Shown piece by piece: positions 16,455-23,371 of a stretch of 24,524 nt of DNA. The stretch's first letter is position 1, and each line of letters opens with the position of its first letter. The stretch is from positions 1 to 24,524 of IMG/VR virus record IMGVR_UViG_3300028045_000092, one strand, 5' to 3'. A program made the translations under genes and the position numbers. The stretch is from a virus. The notes beneath the pieces are model-generated. The model worked only from the letters and a program-made list of their open reading frames with translations, made no database searches and had not been told where the DNA came from.

Positions 16455-16505
16455 TACAAACGATTTAAATTCTAAACTGATAAGCTAAAAAAAAAAGGCA
16501 TCTTT

Positions 16506-16775
16506 ATGAAAAAATCTTTTATAGTAACACAATATTTTGATCCTGAATTAGAGAAATATCAAAAAGTCATATTCGTAGATGAAGAACTGTTTGACTGGGG
16601 AATTGAGGAAGAGGCTTTACAGGAAGCTAAAAAATTTGCTGGTGAGGATCGTGCCATCAAAAAAGCTGTTCACGGAGATATTAAAAAGTTTTTCTTAGAC
16701 AGTTTATCAGAGTTTTTAGGAAGAAAAATCACTTTAAAAGAGGTAAACGAGGCTGTTGAAAACGGATATATTTGA
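16506..16775 (+). CDS. Small protein of unknown function
   Basis: This 89-residue, strongly charged protein starts at ATG 16506, with AAAAGG ending at 16498. It begins with a strand-like segment (KKSFIVTQYFDPELEKYQKV) containing a D-P-E-L pair, followed by helices rich in E and K, one including DIKKFFLDSLSEFLGRKI. There is no signal peptide, membrane segment or metal motif. The stop codon TGA (16773-16775) directly abuts the start of the SET-domain gene, so the two are almost certainly co-translated and may act together. I do not recognise the family; its real-gene status rests on the start site, length and tight packing. Confidence 0.6.
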   Translation: MKKSFIVTQYFDPELEKYQKVIFVDEELFDWGIEEEALQEAKKFAGEDRAIKKAVHGDIKKFFLDSLSEFLGRKITLKEVNEAVENGYI

Positions 16776-17297
16776 ATGATACTAATTGAAGAAAATGATA
16801 ATAGATTTTATATTGAAAAATCTAATTTAACAAATGCTGGCAACGGGGTGTTTGCCAAAGAAAATATAAAAGCTGGAGAATATTTAGAGATAATTGGCGT
16901 TTGCGTAAAGGCGAATTCTGAAGCTGATAAATGCACAGATTGGGCAAAACATTACAAATTTGCTGCTAGGGATAAAAATTTTGATAGATATATTGTGCCT
17001 ATGGGTTACGCTGCCGTAATTAATCACACTAATGACTCCAACATCCAAAATGTAGAAATTAGGTACTTGAAGAACATTCAAAAAAAGAATGAATCTGCTG
17101 GTGGAATGGTCTATTATTTCATTAAGGATGTTGACAAAGATGAGGAAATAGTAGGGAATTATGGAGAAGCAGTTGGAAAAAAATTAGATTGGATTCAAGA
17201 TAAAGCAAATTTCGACAAGGATGAATGGGCAACCTTTTTGTCTTTTGACCTATATAACTTAGGAATACTATCTGAGATAAAGATTTGCGAGGAATAA
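16776..17297 (+). CDS. SET-domain protein, putative protein lysine methyltransferase
   Basis: This 173-residue protein starts at ATG 16776, adjacent to the previous stop. The three SET motifs are present and in order: AGNGVFAKENIKAGEYLE (residues 21-38, the G-x-G-V-F-A AdoMet-binding start), INHTNDSN (82-89, the N-H motif that contacts AdoMet) and KDEEIVGNYGE (121-131, with the catalytic tyrosine expected at Y129). No post-SET cysteine triplet and no extra targeting domain are seen, so it is a minimal SET enzyme. In eukaryotes and some bacteria such enzymes methylate lysines in histones, ribosomal proteins or Rubisco-like substrates. Here the substrate could be a virion protein or a host protein. 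Lying between glycosyltransferase and fibre-like genes suggests late expression and a virion target, but that is inference. Confidence 0.85.
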   Translation: MILIEENDNRFYIEKSNLTNAGNGVFAKENIKAGEYLEIIGVCVKANSEADKCTDWAKHYKFAARDKNFDRYIVPMGYAAVINHTNDSNIQNVEIRYLKNIQKKNESAGGMVYYFIKDVDKDEEIVGNYGEAVGKKLDWIQDKANFDKDEWATFLSFDLYNLGILSEIKICEE

Positions 17298-17298
17298 A

Positions 17299-18099
17299 AT
17301 GCCCAGAATTGAACTAATACCAGAAGTGCTTTATCAAGCTATGGACCCTTACCACCATAGTTTTGACAACTTGCCTTTAAGAAACATTTTAACGAGACAA
17401 GATCTTGTCAATAGTGCTGTAGACAACAATTCAGAGATATTAAGGGATTCAGTTGGCACAGCAGGAACCTTATCTAATAGGTTGAATCAGTCAATAGAGG
17501 AAGATGGAAGTCTTAAGACTGTGGCTGTTGATGACACATTGCACAATATTGCTCTCCATACAGATGGGTCTGTTGAAATTAGTGGAGTGCCTGTTGACTT
17601 TGTTCGAATGCAACAGTCAGAGAGAGATAAGCTAAGTTTAATAACAGATGAGGCTACAGCGTTCAAATTACAAGTAGAAACAATTTCTACCACTGTGCTA
17701 TTCGACAACGATACAGTTAGAGTTGTTGACTCTGACACTGTAACATGGGAAGTAAGTTCTCCAAATGAGGTTAAAGCAAACTTTTCTTTTCCAGTGGCTG
17801 CTGCACATCAGCATTTCTATGATAGAACGCCGATAGATGCAAATTTAGTGACTCCTGACTATACTAACTATAAAGTCACATCCGTTTCCACACCGTTCAT
17901 TGCAGGCTCTCTGAGAGTTAGCATAAACGGAACCAAACTAAGCGAAACAGGAAACGTATATGTTCCAGATTCCACAGGTCCAGATGGTACGTGGACATTG
18001 ACCACATTTACGGGCAATGCAACAGGAGGCACTTTCGCCTTGAACAGGGCAATAACTGCATCTGATGTGATAAGGGTTGATTTCGATACTACTTATTAA
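17299..18099 (+). CDS. Tail fibre-like structural protein
   Basis: This 266-residue protein starts at ATG 17299 with GCGAGGA 6 bases upstream. The N-terminal segment YHHSFDNLPLRNILTRQDLV followed by NSAVDNNSEILRDSVGT is a pattern I associate with attachment domains of tail proteins in T4-like environmental phages (D-P-Y-H-x-x-x-D-N-L-P-L). The middle is strand-rich (DDTLHNIALHTDGSVEISGV), and a loop with AAAHQHFYDRTP follows. The last 75 residues form a beta domain with S-L-R-V-S-I-N-G-T-K-L and ending SDVIRVDFDTTY, the usual shape of small phage fibre modules. It may be a short fibre or a fibre-tip component. The next gene overlaps its stop, suggesting that the GT-A-like product acts on or with it. 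Confidence 0.6.
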   Translation: MPRIELIPEVLYQAMDPYHHSFDNLPLRNILTRQDLVNSAVDNNSEILRDSVGTAGTLSNRLNQSIEEDGSLKTVAVDDTLHNIALHTDGSVEISGVPVDFVRMQQSERDKLSLITDEATAFKLQVETISTTVLFDNDTVRVVDSDTVTWEVSSPNEVKANFSFPVAAAHQHFYDRTPIDANLVTPDYTNYKVTSVSTPFIAGSLRVSINGTKLSETGNVYVPDSTGPDGTWTLTTFTGNATGGTFALNRAITASDVIRVDFDTTY

Positions 18100-18650
18100 T
18101 GAAAATAATTGATTTTAATTTTGTAATTCTTTCTCCAGAGGCTAATTACGGGCTAATCAAGTCTACTGTTAGATCCATAAGGGGACGGTATAAAGATGTC
18201 GCATATTGTTGCGTCGTTGGGGGCAGAACGTCTCCAAAAAGAATGCAAGAAATAAAAACAATTTGTCCTGAATTGTACAAAGGAAAGGACACCATAACAT
18301 CTTTAATTAACCAAGGTGTCAAGAAAGGAAATAGTTGTTGGAAATATATTGTTTTTGAGGGTGTGACAATGTCTCCAAATAGAGACAAAAAATATAAAAA
18401 CTTTATAGAAAACGAAAAAAATATACTTTATCCAATAATCACAGATTATGACAGACAAGGCAACCCACTTAAATGTTATACCGACTTCGATGAGGCTACT
18501 TTAAACGGATTATTCATTCATCAAAAAACATTAAAAGAAGTAGGAGACTTCACTGATAATCCACTAAAAATTTCAAAGTTTTTCTGGATGCTTGAAGCGG
18601 CGGATAGGGGATGCACCTTCAAAGCAATATTAGGTGCCAAAGTTTTCTAA
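18099..18650 (+). CDS. GT-A-like glycosyltransferase-fold protein
   Basis: This 183-residue protein overlaps the previous stop (TAATG, shared A at 18099); no separate ribosome binding site is seen, so it is probably expressed by coupling. It starts with a strand (KIIDFNFVILSPEANYGLI) and a S-T-V-R-S-I helix, as at the start of GT-A folds. G-K-D-T-I-T-S-L-I-N-Q-G then resembles the N-x-G helix of family 2 transferases, followed by WKYIVFEGVTMSPN in place of a classical D-x-D. The C-terminal part (LIHQ-type segment FIHQKTLKEVGDF, then KISKFFWMLEAADRGCTFKAI) matches the late helix where the acceptor binds. The lack of a clear D-x-D means catalysis is uncertain; it could be a fold relative used in binding. 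Confidence 0.5.
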   Translation: MKIIDFNFVILSPEANYGLIKSTVRSIRGRYKDVAYCCVVGGRTSPKRMQEIKTICPELYKGKDTITSLINQGVKKGNSCWKYIVFEGVTMSPNRDKKYKNFIENEKNILYPIITDYDRQGNPLKCYTDFDEATLNGLFIHQKTLKEVGDFTDNPLKISKFFWMLEAADRGCTFKAILGAKVF

Positions 18651-19186
18651 ACTAGCCCGTAAACAAAAGACCATCTGTCGTCTTTTTTATGCTTACCAGA
18701 ATCTACTTCTTCCAAGTAGTCCCACACAGCTTCCAAACTTCCAAATCTTTTAGTTGACATCCCCCAATACCAAAAAGGAACAAAGTATCTACCTTCTGGG
18801 CAGAATATCAAAGTTGGATTTTTGTTGTTCACGCTGTTTACTATTTCATTGTGCGTACCTGTCGTTGCAACTCCTTTAGGCAAACAGGCAATTAAAAAAT
18901 CACTTTGACTGACCCATTTTAAGTCTTTTCTCACAAATCCATGCGCAATTCTTTCTATTTCGTGGTCTATCTCAGGAACAACTGCATCTCTGCCGATTGA
19001 ATTGCCTTTTTCTCTCAACTCTCTGAGGTTTTTTTGCCATTGTTGCTTTGGGTCATCAAAAGGATTGAGAACTTCTACTCCAAATTCTTGAGACAAGACA
19101 TAAGAAGCATCTTCTGTCCAAGACGATTCTGTCGAATTTTCCATTGGACCGCTTAAATAGCATCTTTTTCCTTTTAAAAAGGACAT
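18647..19186 (-). CDS. Nucleoside 2-deoxyribosyltransferase-like protein
   Basis: The only gene seen on the minus strand: 179 residues, ATG at 19186-19184, with GGAGG-type site just upstream (complement of CCTCC at 19193-19197). Motifs: CYLSGPM (residues 9-15, nucleotide-binding start of this superfamily), a D-x-E-I segment (74-77), QSDFLIACLP with D96, and TGTHNEI (100-105) where E104 is in the position of the catalytic nucleophile of nucleoside deoxyribosyltransferases. This superfamily acts on nucleosides or nucleotides, moving or removing deoxyribose-linked bases; some members are nucleotide-binding sensors. It might process nucleotides for phage replication or be a counter-defence factor. 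Its 3' end overlaps the GT-A-like gene by 4 bases, tail to tail. Confidence 0.7.
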   Translation of the reverse strand: MSFLKGKRCYLSGPMENSTESSWTEDASYVLSQEFGVEVLNPFDDPKQQWQKNLRELREKGNSIGRDAVVPEIDHEIERIAHGFVRKDLKWVSQSDFLIACLPKGVATTGTHNEIVNSVNNKNPTLIFCPEGRYFVPFWYWGMSTKRFGSLEAVWDYLEEVDSGKHKKDDRWSFVYGLV

Positions 19187-19251
19187 ATCGAAACCTCCAC
19201 ACTCTAATTAAAGAAGACAATAAATTACATATATAGAATGAAAGGCACTTT
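19187..19251. promoter_or_regulatory. Divergent control region
   Basis: This 65-base AT-rich gap separates the minus-strand deoxyribosyltransferase-like gene from the next + strand gene, so it must hold starts for both directions unless the + genes are read through. On the + strand TATATAGAAT (about 19229-19238) could serve as a -10 element, and AAAGG at 19241-19245 is the ribosome binding site. AATAAATT at 19220-19227 is one base off the NATAAATA late element. Confidence 0.35.
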
Positions 19252-19971
19252 ATGTCAAGCGAGAATGAGATTTATCTAGAAGCAGAAGAATTGCTAAAAA
19301 ATGAGGTCGTAGACAGACACAGTTTTTTCCAATTGAAATATTTTGTAGTTGGCAAAGAGCCAACAATGCAAGCAAAGATGTGGAGATGTTTAACTGAGCT
19401 TAAAACAAGAAAAGAAGCAATTGATAGCATCAATTTAGAAATCGAAGAAACAAAAGATACTATTGAACTGCTGAACATAGAAGAAAAACGTTTGGAAAAC
19501 ATTAATAAATACGAGAGTAATGAAAAAAGCTGGACGCAATCCGAGGCAGATGAGATTGAATACCATGAAGAAGAATTGAAGATTAAAAAAAGACAAATAA
19601 AACGTAAAAAAGAAGGTATTTCAAAATCACTAGATAACCTATACAAAAAACTTAAATTTACCCAAGAAGAAGCTGCATTTTTTATCAAGTCATTCAAACA
19701 ATTGAATCAAATAGAAGAATTAAAGCCATTTGATGATTTTGAATCTCAAAAATTATACTGGAATGAAAAGTTGTCACAAGAATTTGATTTAAAGATACTT
19801 CTTCATAGGCAACCAGACGTAGAGTTAGTTAAGACAATTCTCGCATTAACAGACGATTTAGAAGTAAAGAAAACAACAGTAAGATTGCTTCAAAATACAC
19901 AAAAAGCAATCTCCGACACTGGACACGCCAGTAGGGGCCACAATGCCGAAGAAATGGCCGAGAACAAATAG
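19252..19971 (+). CDS. Coiled-coil protein of unknown function
   Basis: This 239-residue protein starts at ATG 19252. Residues about 48-150 are heptad-like and highly charged (SINLEIEETKDTIELLNIEE, later EEELKIKKRQIKRKKEGI), predicting a long helical hairpin or coiled coil. The N-terminal 45 residues contain FFQLKYFVVGKEPTMQAKMW, a distinctive segment that could be useful for homology search. The C-terminal 60 residues are helical and end in a short hydrophilic tail. No enzyme motif, signal peptide or membrane segment is seen. It heads the + strand run of PKD-type tail proteins, so a structural or chaperone role in fibre assembly is possible but is inference from position only. Confidence 0.55.
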   Translation: MSSENEIYLEAEELLKNEVVDRHSFFQLKYFVVGKEPTMQAKMWRCLTELKTRKEAIDSINLEIEETKDTIELLNIEEKRLENINKYESNEKSWTQSEADEIEYHEEELKIKKRQIKRKKEGISKSLDNLYKKLKFTQEEAAFFIKSFKQLNQIEELKPFDDFESQKLYWNEKLSQEFDLKILLHRQPDVELVKTILALTDDLEVKKTTVRLLQNTQKAISDTGHASRGHNAEEMAENK

Positions 19972-20004
19972 AAAAAATTTAATTAGACAATTAGAAAAAA
20001 ACAA

Positions 20005-20010
20005 GTGAGG
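20005..20010 (+). promoter_or_regulatory. Ribosome binding site deciding a GTG start
   Basis: GTGAGG is followed after 6 bases by GTG at 20017, which is taken as the start of the first PKD protein; the next in-frame ATG is far into the conserved N-terminal domain. Confidence 0.65.
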
Positions 20011-20016
20011 TAATAA

Positions 20017-21039
20017 GTGTCAAAAATATCAAGCCTAGATGAAGGATACGTATCAGGAGATTTGTCTGTCTATCCTGAAGCGTTAGACAATAAAGATACA
20101 CTCAATGAAGCAGTAAATAATGCCGAAACTACTCTGAAACAGGGCTTAACATACTTAGGAAAAATTCTAGTAGTCGAAGACTCTTCGAACTTCCCAGATA
20201 CAGGACTGTTAAGACTGGTAAATGAAGATTCTAATCAATATGAATTACTTTACTATGGAAAAAAGACTCAACAAGGGTTCTCAGATCTAATAAGGGACTT
20301 TGCGGGATCTAGAAGAAATACTTGGCCAAAAGGAACTAAGATTGCAAATGCCGTATTTGCTGAACATCATAATGCAATAAAAGATGCAGTCTTAAACATG
20401 CAGTCACACTTGGGGGTCAAAGACTTTCCTGCGAGCACGTCGTTAAATGGAATTCTTAAAAAACTAGAAGAAAAGTATCTTTCGCCAAAACCTGTGTGGC
20501 GAACATATCCGAAACAGGGAGCACCTCCTTTAACCGTCAGATTTCAGAATTTTTCAGGTGGAGACGCTGTTCGTTTCCTGTGGGATTTTGGAGATGGAAG
20601 TACATCTATAGAAAAGAACCCAATACATACATACAACAACGAAGGAATTTACACTGTTAAATTGAATATAATCACATCAACAGGTGCTCAAGGAATTGCT
20701 ACTAAAACCAACTATATTACCGTGGACGAAAATTTAAAAGACCCATTTTTTTATGTTGCACCAAAAGATCCAACAAATCCAAACTACTCAATAGAAACAG
20801 CAAGCTCCCTTGGAGAGCCTGCTCAGGTGTTTCAATTTGTCGATCAAACTGACGGCGACATTTCGCAAAGATTCTGGATCTTTGACGACGGTAACAGTGA
20901 AGCGATAACCGACCCAAACATTCACACCTACGAATACACTTATGAGAAGCCCGGAGATTACGAGCCTTCCTTGCTGATTATATTCGCAGATCAAAAATTA
21001 AAACGTGTATTTTTAAAAGATGAAATTATTGTTTTATAA
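20017..21039 (+). CDS. Tail/adhesin-type protein with PKD domains (first of three paralogues)
   Basis: This 340-residue protein uses a GTG start. Residues about 9-140 are the N-terminal domain shared with the next two genes: YPEALDNKDTLNEAVN, then FPDTGLLRLVNED and YELLYYGKK, a GSRR turn, and AEHHNAIKDAVLNMQSHLG. Residues about 161-238 are a clear PKD domain (APPLTVRFQNFS, then FLWDFGDGSTSIEKNPIHTY and GIYTVKLNII). Residues 245-340 are a second, diverged one (FWIFDDGN, then TYEKPGDYEPSLLII). PKD domains are beta-sandwich modules common on cell surfaces and in phage fibres, where they act as spacers or bind glycans. The shared N-terminal part is probably the virion attachment domain. No enzymatic motif is seen. 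Confidence 0.75.
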   Translation: MSKISSLDEGYVSGDLSVYPEALDNKDTLNEAVNNAETTLKQGLTYLGKILVVEDSSNFPDTGLLRLVNEDSNQYELLYYGKKTQQGFSDLIRDFAGSRRNTWPKGTKIANAVFAEHHNAIKDAVLNMQSHLGVKDFPASTSLNGILKKLEEKYLSPKPVWRTYPKQGAPPLTVRFQNFSGGDAVRFLWDFGDGSTSIEKNPIHTYNNEGIYTVKLNIITSTGAQGIATKTNYITVDENLKDPFFYVAPKDPTNPNYSIETASSLGEPAQVFQFVDQTDGDISQRFWIFDDGNSEAITDPNIHTYEYTYEKPGDYEPSLLIIFADQKLKRVFLKDEIIVL

Positions 21040-21047
21040 GGAGAATT

Positions 21048-23285
21048 ATGACAATCCCAACTGCTAGTAATTATCCAGATCAATTAGATAATGATACGAA
21101 TTTGTATGAAGTGCATGATTCTTTAAGAGTTAGATTAGCAAATGACTACAACGTCGGAGACTCCAGTATAACTGTATTTGGAGACACAACCAGTTTTCCA
21201 ACAACTGGACTTATAACCTTAACGGAACAATGTTCGGAAATAAACTTAAGAGCAATAAGTTTTTATTACAAATCTAGAACAGACACCACCTTTGATGGCT
21301 TAGAAATGTTGTCCGGGTTCACTGACTCTGTAAAACCTAAACTCATTACAAATGTAACGCAGAATGTGATGGCAAGTCATCACAACAATATAAAAGACGC
21401 ATTAATTGCCATACAAGAATTTGTAGGAGTAGAAGGAACTATTGATACCACGCCATTGGGCGAGACAATGACAGGAAGAATTAACTTCCTTAGAAAACTA
21501 ATTCTAACACCAAAAGCCTGGTTTACTCAAAATAAAACAATTGGGCTTATTCCGCTGAAGGTAGATTTCACTGATCAGAGCTTCAGGCTAGGGGACAATA
21601 CCGTAACTTTTATATGGGATTTTGGAGACCAAACAACTTCAAACATTTCTTTTATTTCAAACATATCTGTTACAAGTGTTGTTCCAGTAGATGACGTTAA
21701 CGTAATAGTGTATGACTTAAATGGCGGGACATTGCAGAAAACATATTCTGAACCTGGCTTTTACGATGTTAGCTTGAGAGTGATAAATGAATTCGGAGAG
21801 GATACTGTTAAGTTTGAAAAACTAATCAACGCAAGATTCTCCGCTCCAGAAGAAGCTGAGATCAACTTCGTTCCTCGATCAAGTCAGACTTCAACAATTA
21901 ACCCTCCGACAATTAGATCTTCAGTAAATACTTTTATAGATATTGAAGTACCCGCTGGAGAAAATCCGTCCAATCCCGGATATTCTTACTCAGGCGAAAA
22001 ACTAGACGGAATTGGCAGTCCAATAGACCCAATTGACACATACACATGGTCGTTGGGGGATGACCTGTTGCATGTGAACTCCTCAGAGGCCAGAGCATCG
22101 TATAGCGTGGGCGGGTTGTATGACTTAGTGTTAAGAACGGATACAGAATTTGGATCGTATAGAATAACAGCACATGAAGATTCTATAAGTATAATTGAGA
22201 GGCAGAATTTATTTTTGTGGACTCTATCTGGGCCTACGGCTACAGCAAGTGAGTTTGGAATAGTAAGTGAAACTTTTGTAACTCAAGGAAACAATAATTA
22301 TAATGTGACTAGGGATGAAAGTTTTTTAACAGGGACGAATGGAGAAGAAAAAGCAAAATCTGAATTCAAAAAGAATACTGGATTTGCAAGGCGTGGAACT
22401 ATATTTTCAGGAGAACGAGGAACAGCAGTTCTTTTTCACGCTGAAGGGGGGAGCGACTACTCATCCATGGCAAGCCAAGAGGCAAAATTTGTCGAGTACA
22501 ACGGGTTTGATGATGTTTACTCTATAGATGGATCTGTAACGATTACAAGACCTTGGAATTGGATGTTTTTATCATCTGGATCTAAGGCTTATTTTCTTAT
22601 GGGGCCAGACTCTTCTTTAACGCCCAACGATAATAGTTCTTATCAATTAATGCAAACACTTGATCTAACACCTACCTTTTCTCTTTCAAACACCACATTC
22701 ACTTCCGGCAACTACGCTAGTGGCTCCAATGACTTATTGCAAAACGTGACTAGCGGGTTTGATGGGTCAGGAGAGCCACTAGATGGACGCTATTCGACAT
22801 ACAGAAGCACATGGAAAGATTCCAACGGGTATTTTGTTAGGAACGATGGGGTGGGATCTTTCTTTAGAATCAAGAGCTTCTATAGAACAGAGGGTGTTTT
22901 AGGAGATGAATTTCAAGGAGTTAAAAAATTACCAGATATTGCAGGAACAACGAAGTTAGAGGGAGAACTTGTAACAATGACAAATGGGATTTTCTTTTTC
23001 AACAACTCTGGATCAATTTCGGCATATAATGACTCTAGTGGCGTCTGGGAAGTTGGAGGCCCCAGTGGTAACTCTGCAACTTTTAGATCTGTGCAGGATA
23101 CAAGTGTTTCGGGCTTTGATAGCCCAGAAAATACTTTATTAGCAGCCTCTGATGGAGATAGGATAGCATATCTAAGTTATGACTATAGTTCAAATGCCTT
23201 AATTAAATATAACGGAACTGATTCTACATTCGTAAACATTGGACCCAGACCAAGCGGGGAACAATGGATTATGGGTGTTTATTGA
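21048..23285 (+). CDS. Large PKD-containing tail/adhesin-type protein (second paralogue)
   Basis: This 745-residue protein starts at ATG 21048 with AAGGAG overlapping the previous stop. Residues about 5-140 match the shared N-terminal domain (YPDQLDNDTNLYEVHDSL, FPTTGLITL, ASHHNNIKDALIAIQEFVG). PKD 1 (about 157-265) has FIWDFGDQTTSN and TYSEPGFYDVSLRVI but carries an insertion of about 30 residues between them. PKD 2 (about 270-385) has TYTWSLGDD and SYSVGGLYDLVLRT. The remaining 360 residues are rich in G, S, N, aromatic and beta-type segments, with repeats such as GIFFFNNSGSISAYND, RIAYLSYDYSSNALIKYNG; a propeller-like or receptor-binding head is possible. The size makes it the best candidate for a host-contacting protein in the window. 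Confidence 0.7.
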   Translation: MTIPTASNYPDQLDNDTNLYEVHDSLRVRLANDYNVGDSSITVFGDTTSFPTTGLITLTEQCSEINLRAISFYYKSRTDTTFDGLEMLSGFTDSVKPKLITNVTQNVMASHHNNIKDALIAIQEFVGVEGTIDTTPLGETMTGRINFLRKLILTPKAWFTQNKTIGLIPLKVDFTDQSFRLGDNTVTFIWDFGDQTTSNISFISNISVTSVVPVDDVNVIVYDLNGGTLQKTYSEPGFYDVSLRVINEFGEDTVKFEKLINARFSAPEEAEINFVPRSSQTSTINPPTIRSSVNTFIDIEVPAGENPSNPGYSYSGEKLDGIGSPIDPIDTYTWSLGDDLLHVNSSEARASYSVGGLYDLVLRTDTEFGSYRITAHEDSISIIERQNLFLWTLSGPTATASEFGIVSETFVTQGNNNYNVTRDESFLTGTNGEEKAKSEFKKNTGFARRGTIFSGERGTAVLFHAEGGSDYSSMASQEAKFVEYNGFDDVYSIDGSVTITRPWNWMFLSSGSKAYFLMGPDSSLTPNDNSSYQLMQTLDLTPTFSLSNTTFTSGNYASGSNDLLQNVTSGFDGSGEPLDGRYSTYRSTWKDSNGYFVRNDGVGSFFRIKSFYRTEGVLGDEFQGVKKLPDIAGTTKLEGELVTMTNGIFFFNNSGSISAYNDSSGVWEVGGPSGNSATFRSVQDTSVSGFDSPENTLLAASDGDRIAYLSYDYSSNALIKYNGTDSTFVNIGPRPSGEQWIMGVY

Positions 23286-23337
23286 TTCTTACAAATATAC
23301 CACTCTCCGATTTAGACAGAAAATTAGAAAATTAACT

Positions 23338-23352
23338 AAATAAATTAAGGAG
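23338..23352 (+). promoter_or_regulatory. Possible late promoter and ribosome binding region before the third paralogue
   Basis: AATAAATT at 23339-23346 is one base away from NATAAATA, in an 86-base gap. AAGGAGAAG follows at 23347-23355, and AGGAAA (23361-23366) is nearer the ATG at 23372. The gap contains no hairpin or gene. Confidence 0.25.
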
Positions 23353-23371
23353 AAGTAACCAGGAAATAATT

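Noticed and set aside
16455-16505. A-rich gap after the GT-B gene as a terminator or RNA gene
   Set aside because: The run of A lies on the + strand and no stem precedes it; it serves as spacer before the ribosome binding site of the next gene.
18647-18660. Bidirectional terminator at the convergent gene ends
   Set aside because: The two stop codons overlap and no inverted repeat is seen around the junction.
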